This document shows positions 63,301-64,000 of a DNA stretch of 64,000 nt, one piece after another; within the stretch, counting starts at the first letter, position 1; each line of letters starts with the position of its first letter. Source of the stretch: Lineus longissimus (taxonomy: Eukaryota; Nemertea; Pilidiophora; Heteronemertea; Lineidae). The position numbers and the translations under genes are program-made. The notes beneath the pieces were generated by a model. That model did no database searches, was not told where the DNA came from, and saw nothing but the letters and a program-made list of their open reading frames with translations. The stretch lies in the NCBI RefSeq assembly GCF_910592395.1, contig NC_088310.1, forward strand, positions 22,079,501 to 22,143,500, read 5' to 3'.

Positions 63301-64000
63301 CTTAATCTTATTCTATTGTGTTCGTTGAAATTCTTTACCAGCAGGCCAAACCAATCTAACATATGTTGTAAACCACCAAATTTTCCCCGGCTATTTTTCA
63401 CGAATCTTTTCATGCATTTTCATGAATTGCCAAAATAAAGTGGTGGGAAAAATTTGTTGTTGATAGTCAATAACTTTGCAACCCTTGATATTTGTTTCGT
63501 ACACCACATTATTTTCAGATGCCAGTGCAGACTCATGTCAGAAGAAACTGTATCGAAACATCAAAGCTCAAGTTGACCAGAAGACCAAGATTATGGATCC
63601 TGCCATGACACCAAGCGCAGCGATGATGGAAAACATGATTGATCATCTTATCATAGCTAGGTCGGGGATGATGCCAAGCCTAGCGAGGGAACATGGTAAG
63701 CGAATAAGGCCTAAAATGGGGGGGGGGGGGCTTTTATCAGGAGAATATAGGCAAGTGTTTTGGATACTAAAAACATGCAGTGGGTCCCTAGGTAGGAATC
63801 TGTTTTTGTCTGCTTATATACTGTCATGGAATGATGTTTTCCTGACAGATTTGGTATTTGAAAGTGACTAAGACCCTCACTATATCTCATATCTCAGAAT
63901 CCTACATCACCCCCTGTTGAGGCCGATGATTTGTCAATACCCTCAATTAACAGAATGTGGTCAATATCTTTCAGCGAAAACTAAGGGGACAAAATTCCTG
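24266..64000 (+). CDS. giant modular secreted protein (Tg1/WAP/Kunitz/antistasin/NPCxxC), 67+ exons, continues off the right edge
   Basis: The gene starts at ATG 24266 with a signal peptide. I traced 67 exons to 64000, all with GT-AG or GC-AG borders and matching phases, totalling about 10.67 kb of coding sequence (about 3,558 codons); the 3' end is outside. The symmetric exon 30643-30942 is left out of this count because it has an in-frame stop. Almost all introns are phase 1, except phase 0 within the antistasin/four-Cys pair and phase 2 within split Tg1 modules. Domains occur in a fixed order repeated every 10-11 kb. The product should be a very large extracellular protein with many disulfides, built from families whose members often inhibit proteases. 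Papilin-like matrix protein, mucus or capsule protein, or defence inhibitor are all possible; I cannot choose. The prediction could also hide more than one transcript. Confidence 0.85.
24657..24920 (+). CDS. giant gene exon 2: EB-like cysteine module (A1)
   Basis: An 88-codon symmetric exon begins with YYVPCPEVFSEYER and ends with CSQDSECAVPG, TRTC and LCC. The Cys spacing recalls EB or WAP-type four-disulfide folds but is not a full match to either. A close copy lies at 30643-30942. Confidence 0.8.
24921..26871 (+). other. long intron 2 of the giant gene
   Basis: A 1.95-kb intron. Its right half is an unusual patchwork of ATTATTTC, GGTTTGAAA and CAAATAAT words and contains a large palindrome (25932-26429). 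The minus-strand open frame inside it is a product of that palindrome, not a gene. Confidence 0.7.
25932..26429. mobile_element. palindromic element (MITE-like), about 500 bp
   Basis: The first 23 bases, beginning AAATGATGGTTTG, are exactly repeated in reverse complement at the right end (26407-26429). An inner palindrome has arms of roughly 100 bases (25965-26070 and 26089-26214) around a short spacer; the right arm carries about 36 extra bases. No protein is encoded. No target-site duplication was confirmed. Confidence 0.7.
26872..27110 (+). CDS. giant gene: helical lead plus antistasin-like module 1
   Basis: An amphipathic lead (MLRHEIGRMLNDYEKVKEKL) is followed by CPKIKCSQNCAFGYKM and CPGCDCEQDPCK, the Cys pattern of antistasin-family inhibitors. 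It ends at phase 0 with a GC donor (AAG then GCAAGT). The exon otherwise aligns with 37178-37386, 47887-48125 and 57870-58027. Confidence 0.85.
27402..27522 (+). CDS. giant gene: four-Cys exon after antistasin 1
   Basis: It continues the DPC of the previous exon with ICKSEENCHL and a final FAEC. The pattern DPC..C..GE.C....AEC is shared by the homologous exons in later units. It runs from phase 0 to phase 1. Confidence 0.8.
27815..27988 (+). CDS. giant gene: WAP domain 1
   Basis: A full whey-acidic-protein core is visible: GSCPFGG, CGNCAWKC, DDECRGRGKCC, MCGTKC. WAP domains commonly inhibit serine proteases. The exon is symmetric 1-1 and 58 codons long. Confidence 0.9.
28507..28620 (+). CDS. 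giant gene: Pro-rich linker exon, unit 1
   Basis: A 38-codon symmetric exon with PPVSPPGPNKPNMTKP and a terminal PCSKK. It is a flexible linker between WAP and Tg1. Borders are CTTAG and GTGAGT. Confidence 0.7.
29293..30010 (+). CDS. giant gene: split thyroglobulin type-1 domain 1
   Basis: Exons 29293-29380 and 29883-30010 join at phase 2. The first half gives DCHKKLDEAIKMLL and FLPR. The second gives CNWDGSW and SWCVNQTDGKPI, ending GVAQC. The third and fourth Tg1 cysteines are both missing (KVQL, ISWCV). Tg1 domains are structural or inhibit cysteine proteases. Confidence 0.9.
30643..30942 (+). pseudogene. extra A-type exon with in-frame TAG (candidate poison or alternative exon)
   Basis: This symmetric 1-1 exon is a close relative of exon 2 (TRTCKPIIL, EYER, LCCPHAR shared) and has good borders (CCTCTCAG and GTATGG). 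In the only frame that fits, codon 30669-30671 is TAG, just after MSCE. Downstream the frame stays open and conserved. It lies out of order between a Tg1 and a mini-exon. Skipping keeps the frame; including it would end the protein at about 409 residues. Confidence 0.7.
31240..31260 (+). CDS. giant gene: 21-nt mini-exon
   Basis: VQQSLVD is encoded between TTTCAG and GTAAGT at phases 1-1. It occupies the Tg1-to-NPCxxC position where other units also have mini-exons. Confidence 0.6.
32000..32155 (+). CDS. giant gene: NPCxxC module 1
   Basis: The exon reads ECQGKKCPISSC, PPCQAF, AVCRANPCNNC and ends DCYK. It belongs to a nine-copy Cys-rich family in this gene with a central C-x-x-[ND]PC-x-x-C core followed by an aromatic residue. 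Confidence 0.85.
32653..32847 (+). CDS. giant gene: helical exon, unit 1
   Basis: A single-Cys exon (STCLKQRDDANRDYLTKM) predicted mostly helical. It is symmetric 1-1 and aligns in position with 43301-43459, 53036-53209 and 63519-63695. Confidence 0.75.
33237..33887 (+). CDS. giant gene: long variable exon, unit 1, with furin-like site
   Basis: A 217-codon symmetric exon, mostly helical and hydrophobic with a single Cys (LDC). It carries GRKKRS at 33311-33328, a good furin-type cleavage site. It shows almost no similarity to the long exons in the same slot of units 2 and 3. Confidence 0.8.
34473..34712 (+). CDS. giant gene: degenerate Kunitz-like exon, unit 1
   Basis: It has YFDVKNSTFKKYTYSTFC, recalling the YFYN...C part of Kunitz domains, with FCARQPP, ICRM and ALC before it. 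The last two Kunitz cysteines are not clear, so an inhibitory fold is doubtful. It sits where clear Kunitz exons occur in units 2 and 3. Confidence 0.7.
35109..35264 (+). CDS. giant gene: single-exon Tg1 domain, unit 1
   Basis: VCMADGTFRSKQC, GICWCVNDNGLPI and LTC give a canonical CWCV Tg1 core. The first Tg1 cysteine is not in this exon and may be the last Cys of the preceding exon. Confidence 0.9.
35608..35634 (+). CDS. giant gene: 27-nt mini-exon
   Basis: It encodes GATRIPKPA between TTTCAG and GTAAGT, phases 1-1. It is a linker between Tg1 and the next NPCxxC module. Confidence 0.65.
36164..36313 (+). CDS. giant gene: NPCxxC module 2
   Basis: KCGDGFPFKNCKDAC is followed by FCRADPCNNCTLNF and a Lys/Glu-rich end (PKEEKKQ). 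Confidence 0.85.
36788..36883 (+). CDS. giant gene: short helical exon before antistasin, unit 1-2
   Basis: A 32-codon exon without Cys (FNPFVEPAVQVLRNITLMYS). It occupies the slot of 47564-47650 and 57267-57386. Confidence 0.75.
37178..37669 (+). CDS. giant gene: antistasin-like module 2 plus four-Cys exon
   Basis: Exon 37178-37386 carries CPNKCPSDKCPVAGVKLVDG and PCVCADDPCK, the cleanest antistasin-like copy. It ends at phase 0 with a GT donor. Exon 37573-37669 adds LCYFRGSEC and AWAEC. Confidence 0.88.
37876..38037 (+). CDS. giant gene: WAP domain 2
   Basis: NCPCKMDHDVSCKREC, LDCEGTMKCC and CGAKC give a full WAP core plus one extra Cys near the start. Symmetric 1-1. Confidence 0.9.
38432..38644 (+). 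CDS. giant gene: EB-like exon, unit 2
   Basis: A Met-rich helical lead is followed by KKCDTDKDCDKAAMEKC, STC and VC. It follows WAP, as in unit 3 (49162-49368). Confidence 0.75.
39090..39173 (+). CDS. giant gene: linker exon with one Cys, unit 2
   Basis: A 28-codon symmetric exon (FMPMQPECKNNTTGKN) between TCTTCAG and GTAAGC. Confidence 0.65.
39716..39853 (+). CDS. giant gene: WAP-like exon, unit 2
   Basis: QCHKECENDNDC, MRCQHRGC and NCMC resemble a shortened WAP core in which KCC has become RC. It is an extra copy not seen in other units. Confidence 0.75.
40480..40952 (+). CDS. giant gene: split Tg1 domain 2
   Basis: Exons 40480-40564 (GCHLELKQQIQVLRHNPDQ, FLPR) and 40831-40952 (CNKDGTY, LSWCVQPDGQKI, ISC) join at phase 2. 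As in split copy 1, the third and fourth cysteines are absent (VVQL, LSWCV). Confidence 0.88.
40953..42780 (+). other. long intron with minisatellite
   Basis: A 1.8-kb intron between split Tg1 2 and a mini-exon. Half of it is a roughly 61-bp tandem repeat, listed separately. Open frames across the repeat are not genes. Confidence 0.8.
41753..42668. repeat. minisatellite, about 14-15 copies of a roughly 61-bp unit
   Basis: Each unit contains GGATTCATACTGGAGATAAA, then CCATTTGGTATTGACTC, GGTTGCTG and TCACCTGGGAG. Copies in the middle (42183-42660) are most alike; the left ones are more diverged. A poly-G of 14 lies at 42484-42497. One frame of the unit reads HTGDKPF, like the linker of C2H2 zinc fingers. 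Confidence 0.9.
42781..42810 (+). CDS. giant gene: 30-nt mini-exon, unit 2
   Basis: SKILPQNDEP between TTTTCAG and GTAATA at phases 1-1. Confidence 0.65.
42989..43150 (+). CDS. giant gene: NPCxxC module 3
   Basis: VCAVGEKVHNCPPKMC, KLCPGD and VCRVHPCNGCFVKFF, ending TCNG. Confidence 0.88.
43301..43459 (+). CDS. giant gene: helical exon, unit 2
   Basis: PCLTEKVAELKQKAFKAM runs into a Met/Glu-rich helix and LMHSGRGNEVKMM. One Cys. The words LMHSG and MLHSG are shared with unit 3. Confidence 0.82.
43868..44677 (+). CDS. giant gene: long variable exon, unit 2 (Met/Gly-rich)
   Basis: A 270-codon exon, the largest in the gene. It has a Thr-rich stretch (NTTTTREP), MGMGEGLGIGKPKGGEGMGG, and a Ser/Gly linker before GVCAGQTS, with seven cysteines. 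It shares slot and symmetric phase, but little sequence, with 33237-33887 and 53573-54094. Confidence 0.85.
45067..45336 (+). CDS. giant gene: Kunitz domain with expanded first half, unit 2
   Basis: The second half is clear: YYYNSTSKTCKKYEDTGCG, then FTTMLGCEMIC. Between the second Cys and YYYN lies a long insert with an extra Cys (PEQDCKPKD). The usual GPC[KR] reactive site is not recognisable. Confidence 0.85.
45602..45799 (+). CDS. giant gene: single-exon Tg1 domain, unit 2, fused with linker
   Basis: KCNGTTGGFMSRQC, GMCWCLKDGKPV and IECD form the Tg1 core. The exon runs on into a linker (LKPLNDQNLI) that in units 1 and 3 is a separate mini-exon. Confidence 0.9.
45976..46149 (+). CDS. giant gene: NPCxxC module 4
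   Basis: KCSSGNQPEVAKC, PACRDKPMC and AICVANPCNGCMATF, ending ATCIDK. Confidence 0.88.
46481..46666 (+). CDS. giant gene: Kunitz domain, unit 2, second copy
   Basis: All six Kunitz cysteines are present: MCQFKAADY, KGCFKLQWRYD, SKCKPF, NRCDAKYVKF, KMCQHMC. The residue after the second Cys (P1 position) is Phe, not Lys or Arg. Confidence 0.9.
47150..47323 (+). CDS. giant gene: NPCxxC module 5 (divergent core)
   Basis: KCKSSTDQPKVCYPSPCPKSC, then RCIVDHCTCTFKLYD. The NPC core has become DHC, but spacing and the aromatic after it are kept. Confidence 0.85.
47564..47650 (+). CDS. giant gene: short exon before antistasin, unit 2
   Basis: A 29-codon exon with QFMAFNKTCMVSGTDH; the slot precedes antistasin module 3. 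Confidence 0.75.
47887..48533 (+). CDS. giant gene: antistasin-like module 3 plus four-Cys exon
   Basis: Exon 47887-48125 has a helical lead and then KCQAVCADC, TCPFGFAYKR, DGCTCVKTNPCP, ending phase 0 with GTAAGT. Exon 48452-48533 gives ALNCKSGEKC and VAECVK. Confidence 0.88.
48139..48242. repeat. 52-bp tandem duplication in an intron
   Basis: Two adjacent copies, each with ATTCAGTTAAACAGC and GTCTTGAAGTAAGG, differ by very few bases. It is recent and lies within the antistasin 3 intron. Confidence 0.9.
48701..48859 (+). CDS. giant gene: WAP domain 3
   Basis: KCPCVRPPYAGVSCEMKC, GDCPSKDKCC and ACGRSC give the eight WAP cysteines plus an extra one near the start. Confidence 0.9.
49162..49368 (+). 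CDS. giant gene: EB-like exon, unit 3
   Basis: NPCVNMM, FCKVKMCSTEKDCDGNHYC and RICCPK. It is the clearest relative of exon 2 outside 30643-30942. Confidence 0.8.
49915..50010 (+). CDS. giant gene: PCPP-type six-Cys repeat 1
   Basis: KPCLLKCPSNQTCQFEVAPC followed by PPCPRFPKC. It is tandem with the next exon, same length (32 codons) and phase. Confidence 0.85.
50220..50315 (+). CDS. giant gene: PCPP-type six-Cys repeat 2
   Basis: DPCALNCKPGLMCRFVQVQC followed by APCPPQPQC. It resembles the DPC/four-Cys unit after antistasin, suggesting common origin. Confidence 0.88.
50909..51007 (+). CDS. giant gene: Lys/Glu-rich linker exon, unit 3
   Basis: KQADKEPKKEKEDRMKKTLE with one Cys near the end (LKC). 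Symmetric 1-1. Confidence 0.75.
51290..51800 (+). CDS. giant gene: split Tg1 domain 3
   Basis: Exons 51290-51368 (SCRRQLAEKVMKMKKM, FLPR) and 51667-51800 (CTQEGNWQAVQC, GICFCVNDKG, PDC) join at phase 2. This is the only split Tg1 in the window that keeps all six cysteines; CWCV is CFCV. Confidence 0.9.
52081..52110 (+). CDS. giant gene: 30-nt mini-exon, unit 3
   Basis: TKTVDTEPYD between TTTTCAG and GTAAGA, phases 1-1. Confidence 0.65.
52432..52602 (+). CDS. giant gene: NPCxxC module 6
   Basis: VCQGQGTPLMCNPTMC, GCPKHPTAVCRINPCGTKC and DCYP; one extra residue in the core. Confidence 0.88.
53036..53209 (+). CDS. giant gene: helical exon, unit 3
   Basis: TSCQSRRVAAMHIQHLNSII, then a Met-rich helix and MLHSGMLGNVARIF. 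One Cys. Confidence 0.82.
53573..54094 (+). CDS. giant gene: long variable exon, unit 3 (Met/Glu/Lys-rich)
   Basis: A 174-codon exon with PCKPPAMKWEEKFELVEEML, an acidic Met-rich middle, and MDEKKKKMESM at the end. It shares only the start theme with unit 2 (a Cys followed by a helix). Confidence 0.83.
54753..54953 (+). CDS. giant gene: Kunitz domain, unit 3, first copy
   Basis: MCNRRPLLERCDKPG, then an insert, YPMYYYDGVSKICKQY, EYGCLKSATTF and SGCTLFC. Six cysteines are present. The P1 residue would be Asp, which argues against trypsin-like targets. Confidence 0.9.
55222..55386 (+). CDS. giant gene: single-exon Tg1 domain, unit 3
   Basis: YVPQCNMTTFKLNSKQT, VSWCVNENG and LQCD. The third and fourth cysteines are replaced by Thr and Ser. 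Confidence 0.88.
55705..55740 (+). CDS. giant gene: 36-nt mini-exon, unit 3
   Basis: GQASTGPRSKKV between TTTTCAG and GTAAGT, phases 1-1. Confidence 0.65.
55910..56065 (+). CDS. giant gene: NPCxxC module 7
   Basis: TCPGGKPPKICDKSC, then VTCQADPCDDCKETF. Confidence 0.88.
56231..56419 (+). CDS. giant gene: Kunitz domain, unit 3, second copy
   Basis: RCDRPATV, PKCMKKQYYYDDSNTKMC, DGCMKTD, and FDSLQDCMMIC. Six cysteines; the P1 residue would be Met. Confidence 0.9.
56754..56951 (+). CDS. giant gene: NPCxxC module 8
   Basis: ECAQGTKRLICGKDNC, then AVCMMDQCDDCKPKLY and STCSQ. Confidence 0.88.
57267..57386 (+). CDS. giant gene: helical exon before antistasin, unit 3
   Basis: KPPCKPEIPLDAVLDRLKGH and a helical end; 40 codons, symmetric. 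Confidence 0.78.
57870..58560 (+). CDS. giant gene: antistasin-like module 4 (shortened) plus four-Cys exon
   Basis: Exon 57870-58027 keeps the helical lead but only CPTGSDCKYNACIK of the antistasin part. It ends at phase 0 with a GC donor (AAG then GCGAGT). Exon 58473-58560 gives IKCQSGQACADF and AREC. Confidence 0.83.
58923..59090 (+). CDS. giant gene: WAP domain 4, lacking two cysteines
   Basis: MCPCPAHM, RKCDNDGHC, RKCCRGGYSSMC. Relative to copy 3, the second and seventh WAP cysteines are missing while the rest remain. Confidence 0.85.
59299..59463 (-). repeat. LTR, downstream copy for the minus-strand element
   Basis: It shares CGTATCTTGAGATCAAATA, GGTGGCGCCTCTA and TCTTATGGTTGTGACGG with the other LTR. 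Length 165. Confidence 0.85.
59464..59476 (-). promoter_or_regulatory. candidate polypurine tract
   Basis: TCTTTCCCTTTTT on the plus strand is an AAAAAGGGAAAGA purine run immediately before the downstream LTR on the minus strand. Confidence 0.65.
59560..60657 (-). pseudogene. gag: decayed gag remnant
   Basis: Open segments on the minus strand encode a capsid-like stretch (ENWRMFEREYDIY, then LFTTFLSDLKTRA) and a CCHC zinc knuckle at 59710-59751 (CTKC, H, C). A stop at 60364-60366 and an apparent frameshift just before it separate the segments, and a further stop precedes the knuckle segment. The pattern is that of Ty3/gypsy-type Gag in invertebrates. It is not functional as it stands. Confidence 0.8.
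60651..60667 (-). promoter_or_regulatory. candidate tRNA primer-binding site
   Basis: On the minus strand the sequence TGGTGTCAAAGTGACAG starts six bases after the LTR, and begins with the TGG typical of primer-binding sites. The matching tRNA was not determined. Confidence 0.55.
60674..60852 (-). repeat. LTR, upstream copy for the minus-strand element
   Basis: Near copy of 59299-59463, longer by a short internal duplication (GTGCTACATGTGCTACA) and a few bases near the end. The differences suggest an old insertion. Confidence 0.85.
60978..61094 (+). CDS. giant gene: charged and Pro-rich linker exon, unit 4
   Basis: RGGKEQCEKEEKNNGRKDDK, then SCIPVPVPTPPSKP. Symmetric 1-1; functionally a linker like 28507-28620. 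Confidence 0.75.
61458..61535 (+). CDS. giant gene: short EB-like module, unit 4
   Basis: VCQTESDCGTGFKCTNNFCTC, a compact five-Cys module of EB/EGF-like look, 26 codons. Confidence 0.8.
61665..61682 (+). CDS. giant gene: 18-nt mini-exon, unit 4
   Basis: APENTG between TTTAACAG and GTAAAT at phases 1-1. The smallest exon proposed; less certain. Confidence 0.5.
61952..62531 (+). CDS. giant gene: split Tg1 domain 4
   Basis: Exons 61952-62075 (TCLGKLYKVQRMLKQL, IPR) and 62407-62531 (CHENNTYHTVQV, LMFCVDPTTGQP, PDC) join at phase 2. The third and fourth cysteines are replaced by Val and Met. The acceptor is TTTAAG. Confidence 0.85.
62784..62810 (+). CDS. giant gene: 27-nt mini-exon, unit 4
   Basis: KPEKTGTEA between TTTGTAG and GTGAGT, phases 1-1. 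Confidence 0.65.
62984..63145 (+). CDS. giant gene: NPCxxC module 9
   Basis: VCQTGKTTFCPTSIC, KCPDHPDATCLINPCSGC and KPEFY, ending ECFKK. This copy best resembles a Cys-rich module I recall from mollusc multi-inhibitor proteins. Confidence 0.88.
63519..63695 (+). CDS. giant gene: helical exon, unit 4
   Basis: DSCQKKLYRNIKAQVDQKTK, a Met-rich helix and ARSGMMPSLAREH. It aligns with the helical exons of units 2 and 3. Confidence 0.82.
63975..64000 (+). CDS. giant gene: next exon, truncated by the window edge
   Basis: After TTTCAG the frame opens as AKTKGTKFL at the expected phase. By position it should be the long variable exon of unit 4. Confidence 0.65.

Noticed and set aside
1-64000. tRNA and rRNA genes
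   Set aside because: I saw no cloverleaf-like or rRNA-like stretch by reading; a covariance-model scan would be needed to exclude them.

Overview
The window is eukaryotic: genes are split by GT-AG introns, intergenic DNA is AT-rich, and mobile elements are of animal type. Gene content (an LRRC74-type LRR protein, a LamG secreted protein, TRPV-like channels, and a giant secreted protein of thyroglobulin-1, WAP, Kunitz and antistasin modules), plus the frequent word ACATGTA, suggests a marine invertebrate, probably a lophotrochozoan. I cannot name the species.

Layout. 1-3292 has no gene I can support. 3293-8952 (+) is a 12-exon LRRC74-like gene with a repetitive basic tail. 9485-11140 (-) is a three-exon secreted protein: signal peptide, PAN/apple-like region, short EGF-like piece, LamG domain. 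12665-19812 holds three TRPV-like six-helix channel genes with uninterrupted reading frames, two head-to-tail on + and one convergent on -. 19813-24265 is gene-free and contains a foldback element.

From 24266 to the right edge, and beyond it, runs one giant gene on +. I placed 67 exons that join in one reading frame (about 3,558 codons in the window), starting with a signal peptide. Nearly every intron is phase 1-1, so each exon is a symmetric cassette. The cassettes recur in a fixed order as a super-module of about 10-11 kb: split Tg1, mini-exon, NPCxxC module, helical exon, long variable exon, Kunitz, Tg1, NPCxxC, (Kunitz, NPCxxC), helical exon, antistasin, four-Cys exon, WAP, linkers/EB-like. 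Split Tg1 modules begin at 29293, 40480, 51290 and 61952, and WAP modules at 27815, 37876, 48701 and 58923. The product should be a huge cysteine-rich secreted protein resembling a string of protease-inhibitor domains.

This gene is the most interesting object in the window. One extra, out-of-order cassette (30643-30942) carries an in-frame TAG but is otherwise coding-like, so it may be a poison or alternative terminal exon. Tg1 and WAP copies lose cysteines in exactly the known disulfide pairs. A long exon in a fixed slot of each super-module changes almost completely between units. Introns hold a gag-only LTR element, a large palindrome and a roughly 61-bp minisatellite.
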